A DNA stretch of 63,726 nt, taken from NCBI GenBank assembly GCA_029213075.1, contig JARGPO010000013.1, forward strand, positions 1 to 63,726, given 5' to 3'. The notes below the pieces were generated by a model. The model had not been told where the DNA came from and did not search any database. It worked only from the letters and a program-made list of their open reading frames with translations. Origin of the DNA: Legionellaceae bacterium (GTDB lineage: Bacteria > Pseudomonadota > Gammaproteobacteria > Legionellales > Legionellaceae). Below, piece after piece: positions 8,266-16,791 of the stretch; the stretch's first letter is position 1; each line of letters begins with the position of its first letter. Position numbers and translations under genes: made by a program.

Positions 8266-9257
8266 TGAAAAAACCAATTGCGGTTGTTACAGGTGGCGCC
8301 GGATTTATTGGCAGTCACATGGTCGATTTGTTATTGGAAAAGGGTTATCAAGTTCGAGTAATAGACAACTTATCTGGTGGGCATGCTAGAAATATTGCCC
8401 ATCACGATGATGATCCTGACTTTTCCTTTGAACAAATGGATATTATGGATATCAAACCAGACTCTTCTATATTCAAAGATGCGAGTTATGTTTTTCATTT
8501 CGCTGGAGTTGGTGATATTGTTCCATCGATAGAAGATCCTGTGCGTTATATGCAAACTAACGTTATGGGAACAGTGCAAGTCTTGCAAGCTGCAAGGGCA
8601 GCTAAAGTTAAAAAGTTTGTATATGCTGCATCCTCTTCTTGTTATGGATTAGCCATGACGCCGACAAATGAGCATCATGATATTTATCCTCAATATCCAT
8701 ATGCTTTATCTAAGTATCAGGGCGAAATGGCGTCTTTTCATTGGCACAAAGTCTATAAATTGCCCGTGAATACGGTTCGTATATTTAATGCTTATGGCAC
8801 GCGTGTTCGCACTACCGGCGCATATGGTGCGGTTTTTGGGGTGTTTTTCAAACAAAAACTTCTAGGAAAACCTTATACAGTTGTTGGTGATGGAACTCAG
8901 ACCCGAGATTTCCTGTATGTTACAGATGTTGCGAAGGCCTTTTTAGCTGCAGCTGAGACGGATATGGTTGGGGAAACTTGGAACATAGGTGCTGGCCGAC
9001 CTCAGTCGATTAACTATCTTGTAGAGTTACTTGGCGGTGGAGTAACAGATTATCTACCTAAACGTCCAGGTGAACCTGATTGTACGTGGGCTGATATAAG
9101 CAAAATCACAACGCAGCTAGGTTGGCAGCCAGAAGTTTCTTTTCCTGACGGAGTAGAAATGATGATGGCAGAAATTGAGCACTGGAAAGATGCGCCACTT
9201 TGGGATAAGAGTTCAATCGCCACTGCAACAAGTACTTGGTTTGAGTACTTAAGTTAG
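8265..9257 (+). CDS. NAD-dependent nucleotide-sugar epimerase/dehydratase (extended SDR)
   Basis: A 330-residue extended SDR. TGGAGFIG (9-16) is the dinucleotide motif, the SSSCYG block holds the catalytic Ser, and Y146-x-x-x-K150 is intact. The RVRTTGAYGAVFGVF and DGTQTRDFLYV segments belong to the nucleotide-sugar-binding region of UDP-glucose 4-epimerase or UDP-glucuronate decarboxylase relatives. It probably works on a UDP- or other NDP-sugar for the exported polysaccharide. The ATG overlaps the last base of the previous stop, indicating tight coupling. Confidence 0.87.
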   Translation: MKKPIAVVTGGAGFIGSHMVDLLLEKGYQVRVIDNLSGGHARNIAHHDDDPDFSFEQMDIMDIKPDSSIFKDASYVFHFAGVGDIVPSIEDPVRYMQTNVMGTVQVLQAARAAKVKKFVYAASSSCYGLAMTPTNEHHDIYPQYPYALSKYQGEMASFHWHKVYKLPVNTVRIFNAYGTRVRTTGAYGAVFGVFFKQKLLGKPYTVVGDGTQTRDFLYVTDVAKAFLAAAETDMVGETWNIGAGRPQSINYLVELLGGGVTDYLPKRPGEPDCTWADISKITTQLGWQPEVSFPDGVEMMMAEIEHWKDAPLWDKSSIATATSTWFEYLS

Positions 9258-9354
9258 AAGGTTGTAGGCTTCATCATGTAGTAATAAAGTAATTTAGTTC
9301 TGCATGATGAGCTGTTTTGCAAAATGGAAGATTTACTAAAATGGAGTTTTAAAG

Positions 9355-10959
9355 ATGTTTCTAAGTAGCTATCAGCACAAACTCAAAACAGTCGAAGAGT
9401 TGCAAGAAATAATAGGGTCATTTCCTAGAGAAAAAAAAGTTGTCATGTGTCATGGCGTGTTTGATGTGGTTCATCCAGGACATATGCGGCATTTAATGTA
9501 TGCAAAAGGGAAAGCCGATATTTTGGTTGCAAGTTTGACTGCCGATCATCACATTAATAAAGGTCATTATAGGCCTCATATACCTCAACATATTCGCGCA
9601 ACAAATTTATCAGCCTTTGAAATGGTTGATTACGTTATTATCGATAAAAATAAGACACCACTCGAAAATATTAAAACACTGAAGCCTGATTTCTTTGCAA
9701 AGGGTTATGAGTATTCAGCGAAAAGCAAACCTAAAAAAACCCAGGAAGAAGAGGAGCTGTTAGCTAGTTATGGTGCAGAAATGCTCTTCACTCCAGGAGA
9801 TGTTGTTTATTCATCTTCTAAATTCATTAATCTTGAAGAGCCAATGATTCGTTTAGAAAAATTGGCTGCGGTCATGGAAAAAGAAGCAATTACTATTGAT
9901 AACATGATTGATAGTTTAAGCTCAGAGAAGCCAATGGTTATGCACGTTATTGGTGATACTATTGTTGATGGGATTACTTATACCAATGTGATTGGTGGTC
10001 AAATTAAAACACCAACATTGAGTGTTAGACTTGAGTCTGAAGAAAACTTTGTTGGTGGCGCAGGTATTGTTGCGAAACATTTAAAAGCTGCTGGAGCAGA
10101 GGTAATATTTACAACGGTATTAGGTGAGGATCCGTTAGCTGAGTTTGTTTTAAATGACTTACAAGAAGCAGGTGTTACTGTGCAGGTGATTGTTGATAAA
10201 AATCGCCCTACCACTTTTAAAAATGCAATTGTTGCCAATAATTATCGTCTGGTTAAGATTGATACGTTAGACAACTCATCTATTTCTGATTCAATTGTTG
10301 AGCAGTTTATAGAAAAAATCAGGTCTACCAAGTCAGATGCGGTGATATTTAGTGACTTTAGGCATGGCATTTTTAACAAAAGAACAATAGATGAATTGGT
10401 CGCAGCAATTCCAGAGAATTGTTTTAAAGTTGCCGATAGTCAAGTTGCTAGTCGCTGGGGAAATATTACTGAGTTTCAAGGTTTTGATTTGATAACACCA
10501 AATGAGCGAGAGGCTCGTTTTGCATTAAGTGATCAAGATTCTGGGATAAGACCACTAGCTGCTAGCTTGTATGATGCAGCAAAGTGTAAAACATTAATCT
10601 TGAAACTAGGTGAAAGAGGTTCATTAACTTGTTGTAACAGTGATCATGAGTCACTTAGTTCTTATGTGTTTGTTGATAGTTTTGTCGATCACCTAATCGA
10701 TGCAGTTGGTTCTGGTGATGCATTGCTCGCTTATGCAACTATGGCCATGACCAAAGGTTATTCGCCAGTTATTGCAAGTATTGTTGGATCAATGGCTGCA
10801 GCATGTGAGTGTGAAGTAGATGGTAATATTCCAATCGCTAAAGAAGATGTAGTTAAAAAGATTAGAACAATCGTTGCTCAGTCACAGTATGAGTTTGATT
10901 CACCGGTTGAGGACGTAGTTCTCTCACCTTCTTATGTTGAGGATGTGGTACCAGCATGA
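9355..10959 (+). CDS. fused nucleotidyltransferase / PfkB-family sugar kinase (HldE-like, reversed domain order)
   Basis: A 534-residue two-domain protein. The N-terminal ~150 residues are an RfaE-type nucleotidyltransferase with the H40-P-G-H43 motif. Residues ~185-510 are a PfkB carbohydrate kinase ending in the D449-AVGSGD455 catalytic/anion-hole motif. E. coli HldE has the same activities in the opposite order (kinase first) and makes ADP-heptose. This protein may phosphorylate and nucleotidylate a heptose-like sugar; the sugar and nucleotide are not known. It starts ~100 bp after the previous gene, with TCATCATG/CATGATGA (9272-9279, 9304-9311) forming a possible hairpin between them. It overlaps the next gene by ATGA. 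Confidence 0.88.
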   Translation: MFLSSYQHKLKTVEELQEIIGSFPREKKVVMCHGVFDVVHPGHMRHLMYAKGKADILVASLTADHHINKGHYRPHIPQHIRATNLSAFEMVDYVIIDKNKTPLENIKTLKPDFFAKGYEYSAKSKPKKTQEEEELLASYGAEMLFTPGDVVYSSSKFINLEEPMIRLEKLAAVMEKEAITIDNMIDSLSSEKPMVMHVIGDTIVDGITYTNVIGGQIKTPTLSVRLESEENFVGGAGIVAKHLKAAGAEVIFTTVLGEDPLAEFVLNDLQEAGVTVQVIVDKNRPTTFKNAIVANNYRLVKIDTLDNSSISDSIVEQFIEKIRSTKSDAVIFSDFRHGIFNKRTIDELVAAIPENCFKVADSQVASRWGNITEFQGFDLITPNEREARFALSDQDSGIRPLAASLYDAAKCKTLILKLGERGSLTCCNSDHESLSSYVFVDSFVDHLIDAVGSGDALLAYATMAMTKGYSPVIASIVGSMAAACECEVDGNIPIAKEDVVKKIRTIVAQSQYEFDSPVEDVVLSPSYVEDVVPA

Positions 10960-11894
10960 ATGTAATTGTAGTTGGCTTGGGCGTACAAGGAAAAAAACGT
11001 CAGTTTCATGCTAGAGATGATTTTGTTTGTAGTGTTGATCCAATTAATTCTGAGGCTGATTATAAGTCTGTTATGGATGTACCTCTGGATAGATATGATG
11101 CTGCTTTGGTGTGTCTACCGGATGCACCAAAGTATCAAGTGTTAAAGTATCTACTTACAAATGGAAAACATCTACTAGTTGAAAAACCACTTTGGACTGA
11201 GTCCGATTCTCAAATCTTGGAGTTACAAGATCTTGCTCGTCGTAATAATTTGGTTTGTTATACGGCTTACAATCATAGGTTTGAGCCACATTTTATTAAA
11301 ATGAAAGAACTTCTAGATTCTAATGCACTAGGCGATATACGATATTGCCGAATGTTTTATGGTAATGGTACGGCAAGATTAGTTCGTGACTCTGCTTGGC
11401 GTGATAAGGGAGCAGGTGTACTTCCTGATTTAGGTTCACATCTATTAGATACTGTGCAATTTTGGTTTGGTAGACAGCCAGAAAAATTTGAAAGTGTTGT
11501 TATGAATAATTTTGAAAACAAGACTCCAGATCATGCGGTGATTATTAATAAAAATTCAAAACCACAACTTACATTTGAGATGAGCTTATTATCTTGGCGC
11601 AATCATTTTGTGTGTGAAATGGTTGGTGAGAAAGGTTCGGCATTTATAGAATCTTTATGTAAATGGGGGCCAAGCAGATTTACTCATCATAAAAGAGTAT
11701 TACCAAGTGGCAGGCCACCAGAAGAAAGCGTTACATTAGTTCAAGAAGATCCAACTTGGGCATTAGAATATGCTCATTTTAAAGGTTTAATAAGGTGTCA
11801 TATTCGTACCAACTTAAGTAAAGATCTGTGGATTCAAAAAGAGTTGAATCAGTTAACCAAAGATTATTTAAATTCAAAAGAGATGATAGTATGA
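10956..11894 (+). CDS. Gfo/Idh/MocA-family oxidoreductase
   Basis: A 312-residue NAD(P)-dependent sugar oxidoreductase. GLGVQG (7-12) starts the Rossmann fold, E76-K77-P78 is the family's catalytic EKP motif, and PDLGSHLLDT is the typical C-domain block carrying the His/Asp pair. Family members oxidise or reduce a ring carbon of a sugar or nucleotide sugar (for example 3-keto sugar formation). ATGA overlaps at both ends (10956 and 11891) show translational coupling with its neighbours. Confidence 0.87.
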   Translation: MNVIVVGLGVQGKKRQFHARDDFVCSVDPINSEADYKSVMDVPLDRYDAALVCLPDAPKYQVLKYLLTNGKHLLVEKPLWTESDSQILELQDLARRNNLVCYTAYNHRFEPHFIKMKELLDSNALGDIRYCRMFYGNGTARLVRDSAWRDKGAGVLPDLGSHLLDTVQFWFGRQPEKFESVVMNNFENKTPDHAVIINKNSKPQLTFEMSLLSWRNHFVCEMVGEKGSAFIESLCKWGPSRFTHHKRVLPSGRPPEESVTLVQEDPTWALEYAHFKGLIRCHIRTNLSKDLWIQKELNQLTKDYLNSKEMIV

Positions 11895-13219
11895 ACGTAG
11901 TAGATAATAATGTTTCTAATCTAGCTCATAAGAAAATTGGTTGTGTTGGTATGACTCACTTGGGCTTGGTACATGCGGTTGCCTTTGCTGATAAGGGCTT
12001 TAGCATGGTTTGTTATGATGAAAAGCCAGAGCTAATTGAAAAACTACAAGCGCACAAATTACCAGTGAATGAGCCCCAATTAGATGATTTGGTCTCAAGA
12101 AATCAAGAACGATTAAAATTTACAGCAGATATAGATCAGTTAAAACAATGTGATGTTGTCTTTATTGCATATGATGTTCCGACTGATGATGAGGGAAATA
12201 GTCAGCTTGATGTTATTCAAGAATTACTAGCACAGGTTAAGCCAGTCATGGCTAACCATGCTTGTTTAGTCTTATTATCACAGGTTCCACCAGGATTTAG
12301 CCGGCAAATTGATTTTCCAAAAGAGCGCCTATTTTATCAAGTAGAGACATTAATATTTGGTCGCGCTGTTGAGAGAGCCTTATATCCAGAAAGATATATT
12401 ATTGGTGCATGTGAAGCGGATAATGTTTTGCCAAAAACCTATGCTGCTTTATTAGCTACTTTTGACTGCCCTATTTTGAAAATGCGTTATGAAAGTGCTG
12501 AGCTTGCCAAAATTTCAATTAATATGTTTTTAGTTGCTTCAGTTACAACGACTAATACGTTAGCTGAAATTTGTGAGAACATTGGCGCAGATTGGGAGGA
12601 TATATCTCCGACATTAAGATTAGATAAGAGAATCGGTCAACACGCTTATTTGACAGCTGGCTTGGGTATTGCTGGTGGTAATCTAGAACGAGATTTAAAT
12701 ACGATTATTAAGTTAGGGAAAAAATACACAACAGACACCGATACCGTTAGCGCGTGGATAAAAAATTCTAAATATAGGCGAGATTGGGTTTTACGTTGTT
12801 TGCAAGAAAATGTGTTGAACTTGAGGCAAAAGCCAATTATTTGTGTACTTGGTCTTGCTTATAAACCAAATACTCATAGTGTTAAAAACTCACCTTCAAT
12901 CGCTTTGATCAATCAATTGACTGATTTTGACGTTAACGCTCATGACCCAATTGTTAAAGATGAGCATCAAACGCATGCGATACGTAAAGATATAATTTTA
13001 GATGCGGTGAGCGGTGCTGACGTTGTTATTATTATGACACCGTGTGATGAGTACCGGGTTTTATCAATAGAGTTACTATCTGAATATATGAGAGGTAATA
13101 CTGTAATTGATCCGCATCGTTTGTTATCAATTGATTCTAATGGAGCGTCTGATTTGAATTATTATAGTTTAGGACGTGGTTTTATTAAGACAGAAAAAAA
13201 GGAATTAGATTATGCTTAA
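11891..13219 (+). CDS. UDP-glucose/GDP-mannose dehydrogenase-family protein lacking the catalytic Cys
   Basis: A 442-residue protein with the three-domain layout of nucleotide-sugar 6-dehydrogenases: Rossmann start GCVGMTHLGLVHA, the central AELAKI helix (203-208), and a C-terminal domain with CVLGLAYKPNTHSVKNSP. In catalytic members the active site reads GGSCFPKDL or similar. Here it is GGNLERDL, so Asn264 replaces the thiolate Cys needed for oxidation to the uronic acid. It may stop at an aldehyde, do another redox step, or be non-catalytic. The ATG at 11891 overlaps the previous stop as ATGA. The wbpO-like paralogue at 52179 keeps its Cys. Confidence 0.85.
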   Translation: MNVVDNNVSNLAHKKIGCVGMTHLGLVHAVAFADKGFSMVCYDEKPELIEKLQAHKLPVNEPQLDDLVSRNQERLKFTADIDQLKQCDVVFIAYDVPTDDEGNSQLDVIQELLAQVKPVMANHACLVLLSQVPPGFSRQIDFPKERLFYQVETLIFGRAVERALYPERYIIGACEADNVLPKTYAALLATFDCPILKMRYESAELAKISINMFLVASVTTTNTLAEICENIGADWEDISPTLRLDKRIGQHAYLTAGLGIAGGNLERDLNTIIKLGKKYTTDTDTVSAWIKNSKYRRDWVLRCLQENVLNLRQKPIICVLGLAYKPNTHSVKNSPSIALINQLTDFDVNAHDPIVKDEHQTHAIRKDIILDAVSGADVVIIMTPCDEYRVLSIELLSEYMRGNTVIDPHRLLSIDSNGASDLNYYSLGRGFIKTEKKELDYA

Positions 13220-14096
13220 TCATGTGAATACGCAGCCAACTTCTCCGAAAAGAGTAGTTATTTTAGGTGCAAAGGGTTTTGTAGGATCGGCTACAGTTAA
13301 AAAACTTATGGGTGAAGATATACCTTTTCTAGCCATTGGACGTGACGAGATTGATTTAACAAGCACATCTGCAGCTGAGAAATTGGCAGATAAATTATTA
13401 GCTGATGATGCATTGGTTGTAATTGCGGCCAGTGCGCCTTGTAAAAATCACAGTATGTTATTAGAAAATATTGAGATGATGAAATCTGTGTGTGATGCGC
13501 TTATTAAAAAGCCTGTTCAGCAGGTAATTTATATCAGTTCTGATGCTGTATATACAGATTCAATGGGCAAGCTAAATGAGAGCTCACTTGCTGCACCAAC
13601 TTCTTTGCATGGAGTTATGCATTTAGCTCGCGAGCAAATGTTACAATCTGTAGTTAGCAAAGAGTCACTTGTAATTTTGAGACCTAGTCTTCTTTATGGA
13701 GCAAATGACCCACATAATGGTTATGGCCCAAATAGTTTTTATCGATTAGCAATTGCAGAAAAAGAAATTGCCTTGTTTGGTCAGGGAGAGGAACAGCGTG
13801 ACCATGTTTATATAGATGATGTGGCTGAGATTATATATTTATGCCTAACATATCGCAGTCATGGAGTTTTAAATATTACAACAGGCGAGGTTACATCCTT
13901 TGCTGATATTATAAACTTATTAAATAACTCGTTAGGTAAAGCGATAGAAGTTGAATATAAGCCAAGAAATGGTGCTATGCCGCACAATGGTTATCGTGCA
14001 TTTGATAATGAGACATGTAAGAAGGCTTTCTCCTCTTTTCAATATACTATGTTGGCTGATGGATTAAATAAAATGCATCAAGTAAATAGTAATTAA
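13212..14096 (+). CDS. extended SDR-like sugar enzyme with altered catalytic site
   Basis: A 294-residue NAD(P)-binding protein of the extended SDR fold: VVILGAKGFVGSA is the dinucleotide motif and YISSDAVYT is the Ser block. The position of the catalytic YxxxK reads H133-G-V-M-H137 (SLHGVMHLAREQ), so both Tyr and Lys are replaced by His. The flanking sequence aligns well (SLHG.MH.AREQ against SPYG.SK.A.EQ), so this is a substitution, not a misread frame. Its reaction cannot be assumed to be an ordinary epimerisation. The start overlaps the previous gene by 8 nt and has AAGGAATTAG in front. Confidence 0.8.
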   Translation: MLNHVNTQPTSPKRVVILGAKGFVGSATVKKLMGEDIPFLAIGRDEIDLTSTSAAEKLADKLLADDALVVIAASAPCKNHSMLLENIEMMKSVCDALIKKPVQQVIYISSDAVYTDSMGKLNESSLAAPTSLHGVMHLAREQMLQSVVSKESLVILRPSLLYGANDPHNGYGPNSFYRLAIAEKEIALFGQGEEQRDHVYIDDVAEIIYLCLTYRSHGVLNITTGEVTSFADIINLLNNSLGKAIEVEYKPRNGAMPHNGYRAFDNETCKKAFSSFQYTMLADGLNKMHQVNSN

Positions 14097-14110
14097 ATAA
14101 GGAGGTAGTT

Positions 14111-14767
14111 GTGCAAGAAATTAATTTACTTCAATCGTTACCTAATACAAAAAGAAATATTCAAGCAAGACAAGTTGGGAAAGATCTTGATGTTATTAAA
14201 GTCGCAAAACAATTTGGAGAGATGTATTTCGATGGCCCCCGTACTTATGGTTATGGAGGGTATCGTTATGATGGTAGATGGATCTCTGTTGCGAAAGATA
14301 TTGTTAAACATTTTAATTTAGGGCCTGGAAGTAAGGTACTAGATGTTGGATGCGCGAAAGGTTTCTTGGTTAAAGATTTAATGATTGTTTGCCCAGATCT
14401 TGAGGTATATGGACTTGATATTTCAGAGTATGCTTTAAAAAACTGTGAGCCCGAGGTTTCTGGACGTCTTCACCTAGGAAGTGCAGATAACTTGCCCTTC
14501 CCGGATAATAGTTTTGATGCGGTTATTTCTATAAATACAATCCATAATTTTTCACGTCATGGTGCAATTAAGGCCTTGAGTGAAATGCAGAGAGTTTCAA
14601 AAGGGGGTTGTTTTGTTCAAGTAGATAGCTACCATACTGTTGAGCAAAAAGAGTTATTTGAAGATTGGGTTTTAACAGCAGAGTTTCATGATTATCCAGA
14701 TGAGTGGATGAGTGTATTTAATGATGCTGGATATAAAGGTGATTATTACTGGACAGTGCTAGAGTAA
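14111..14767 (+). CDS. class I SAM-dependent methyltransferase
   Basis: A 218-residue methyltransferase with motif I VLDVGCAKGF, motif II YGLDISEYAL and the LPFPDNSFDAVISINTIHN block of the UbiE/Methyltransf_11 type. The target is probably a sugar hydroxyl, amine or carboxyl of the polysaccharide, judging from context. A GTG start is chosen: AAGGAGG just after the previous stop sits 5 nt upstream, and no in-frame ATG fits better. Confidence 0.83.
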   Translation: MQEINLLQSLPNTKRNIQARQVGKDLDVIKVAKQFGEMYFDGPRTYGYGGYRYDGRWISVAKDIVKHFNLGPGSKVLDVGCAKGFLVKDLMIVCPDLEVYGLDISEYALKNCEPEVSGRLHLGSADNLPFPDNSFDAVISINTIHNFSRHGAIKALSEMQRVSKGGCFVQVDSYHTVEQKELFEDWVLTAEFHDYPDEWMSVFNDAGYKGDYYWTVLE

Positions 14768-14828
14768 CTAGCTATTAAATATTGGTATTTTATATAAACT
14801 TTGTAAATATGAGTGTGAGAGAATAATT

Positions 14829-15509
14829 ATGGAAGAAATAAAAATTAATGATTCGGCTAATAACATGATGCTTGGCGCGAAGAATGATATAGGGATACAA
14901 AGTTTCGGATTGATGTCTAATTTTGCTTGGTATGATGATCCAAGGCGTATGGCATTTCACTTTGCACGTTATAAATTCGTGAGCAAAATGCTTTCTGGCA
15001 AAGAGAATGTATTAGAGGTTGGTTGTGCAGATGCTTTTGGTACCAGGGTTGTTGTTCAAGAGGTTAAAAATTTAACAGCAATAGATATTGAGCCTGCTTT
15101 TATTCAAGATGTTAATGAGAGAATGTGTGATAAATGGCATTTTAATACGCAAGTACATGATGTTTTAGAGGCACCAATACAAGGTAGGTTTGATGGCGCA
15201 TACTCTTTAGATGTTCTAGAGCATATCAGTTCTGAACATGAAGATGAGTTTATTAAAAATATTTGTTTATCTTTAACAGAAGATGGTGTCTTGATTATTG
15301 GTATGCCATCTCTAGAGTCACAACAATATGCATCACCAACTAGTAAAGAAGGACATATTAATTGCAAGAGCGGTTCAGATCTTAAAGTATTCTTAGAAAA
15401 ATACTTTAATAATGTTTTCTTGTTTTCAATGAATGATGAAGTTGTTCATACAGGATACTCGAAAATGGCTCATTATTTGATCGGTGTTTGCTGCATGAAA
15501 AAGTTGTAA
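14829..15509 (+). CDS. class I SAM-dependent methyltransferase
   Basis: A 226-residue methyltransferase, distinct from its upstream neighbour. Motif I is VLEVGCADAFGTR, followed by AIDIEPAFI and FDGAYSLDVLEHI, and then GVLIIGMPSLES. The C-terminal part holds a His/Lys-containing segment (SKEGHINCKSG) often seen in sugar or lipid methyltransferases of O-antigen clusters. The acceptor is unknown. GTGAGAGAATAATT precedes the ATG. Confidence 0.82.
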   Translation: MEEIKINDSANNMMLGAKNDIGIQSFGLMSNFAWYDDPRRMAFHFARYKFVSKMLSGKENVLEVGCADAFGTRVVVQEVKNLTAIDIEPAFIQDVNERMCDKWHFNTQVHDVLEAPIQGRFDGAYSLDVLEHISSEHEDEFIKNICLSLTEDGVLIIGMPSLESQQYASPTSKEGHINCKSGSDLKVFLEKYFNNVFLFSMNDEVVHTGYSKMAHYLIGVCCMKKL

Positions 15510-15539
15510 ATAAAGTATCAGAAATAGGTTTTTATATGC

Positions 15540-16724
15540 GTGGTTTTTATGAGTCAAACTGAAAAGCAGAGTTCACCATTTTATTATATTGTTGTTGTAT
15601 GGGGCGATGATTATATTAATATGTTGCTGCAAGTTTCTCTTCGCTGCTTTCTTTCTGAGAATAATATCCCTGGTGTTAGTAACTTAAGTACTTCAAAGTT
15701 TCTTTTTGTTACAACACGAAGGGATTATGAAACTATTTCACAATCTGCAATTTTTAAAAAACTCGCAACATATTTAGAGATTGTCTTTGTTGAGTTGGAT
15801 TCAAAAGAAGAAAATGTATATTCTAGAATGACTAGAGGATATGAGTTAGCAACTATTATTGCGACCGAACAACAAGCATACGCTATATATTTGCTGCCAG
15901 ACTGTATCATTTCTGACGGAACCTTTTTATCCTTGGAGAAATATGCAAATGAAGGCCGAGATGTGGTTTTGCTTCCTGGTCCAAGAGTTATAAAGGAAAA
16001 GTTTCTGTCATTAGTTCAGGATTTAAATTTTGCAGATGATGAGCCTTTGTGTTTGGAGTCACGGAAACTAGCTAAGATTGGATTGTCTTGTTTGCATGAT
16101 GAATTTGAAAATTATAATTATACAAAAAAGAAATTCACCAAATGGCCACATATGGTGACATTCGATGTTCCTGGAGAGGAAGGTTTATTGATACGAGCCT
16201 TTCATCTTCATCCTTTGATGGTAAGCTGCACGAATCGAGAAACCCCCGTATCTTTTAATATGCTTGATACTATTGATGCAAGCTTTATTCAGAGAAATTA
16301 TACAAATCTTAATGCCTTTGTTTGGGAGAGAGATTCAGATAATATGATTTTGTATTCGATGACGAGTGAAAAGGAGCGACATGAGTCAGGATTACTATGG
16401 AACAAGAGTGAAAAAACTAAAGCAATTATCGATATGGCACAATGTCCACTTGTTAATGAATTGCAAAAGGTCCATTTTTATAATGTTTATAAACTGCATG
16501 TTAATGATCTAAATAGTAAGTGGTTGAATATTGAACGAGATAGTTTTGAGATGGTGAAGTTCGTCCTAGCACCCGCTTCACACATGAATAAAAGATTGTG
16601 TTCTTATATGAAAAAAGGCTTGATGAAATGCATACCTAGTCAACTTAAGCCTCGTTTTAAATCTGTGTATTGGAATTTTAAAGAAATGCTAAGTAAATAT
16701 AAATCAAAATTGTTTGTAAATTAA
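15540..16724 (+). CDS. unknown protein of the polysaccharide operon, paralogue of the product of 20051-21415
   Basis: A ~394-residue protein without a family I recognise. It opens with VVVWGDDYINMLLQVSLRCF and later has IYLLPDCIISDGTFLSL, VVLLPGPR and AFHLHPLMVS. The layout (an N-terminal nucleotide-fold-like half, LPDCI near residue 120) would suit a GT-A-like glycosyltransferase, but no metal-binding DxD is evident. The protein at 20051 shows the same order of features (VIWGRAFSESF, SIVLADSIYADRS, VFVFCPRF, PRELVKIAMQSLH). The start is uncertain: GTG 15540, or ATG 15549, which gives MSQTEKQ. Confidence 0.65.
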   Translation: MVFMSQTEKQSSPFYYIVVVWGDDYINMLLQVSLRCFLSENNIPGVSNLSTSKFLFVTTRRDYETISQSAIFKKLATYLEIVFVELDSKEENVYSRMTRGYELATIIATEQQAYAIYLLPDCIISDGTFLSLEKYANEGRDVVLLPGPRVIKEKFLSLVQDLNFADDEPLCLESRKLAKIGLSCLHDEFENYNYTKKKFTKWPHMVTFDVPGEEGLLIRAFHLHPLMVSCTNRETPVSFNMLDTIDASFIQRNYTNLNAFVWERDSDNMILYSMTSEKERHESGLLWNKSEKTKAIIDMAQCPLVNELQKVHFYNVYKLHVNDLNSKWLNIERDSFEMVKFVLAPASHMNKRLCSYMKKGLMKCIPSQLKPRFKSVYWNFKEMLSKYKSKLFVN

Positions 16725-16791
16725 TATTTAACAGGATAGAAGTATATAGTAATTTAATTGTTTTTACAGTTTAACCAATAAGGAGATAGTT

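Noticed and set aside
11828-11890. Upstream in-frame extension of the dehydrogenase-like gene
   Set aside because: The ATGA overlap at 11891 and the homologous start region favour the downstream ATG; the extension lies within the preceding gene.
14109-14321. 70-codon frame starting ATG at 14109 (MCKKLIYF...)
   Set aside because: It overlaps the methyltransferase gene in another frame and lacks any domain; the GTG at 14111 with AGGAGG gives the real protein.
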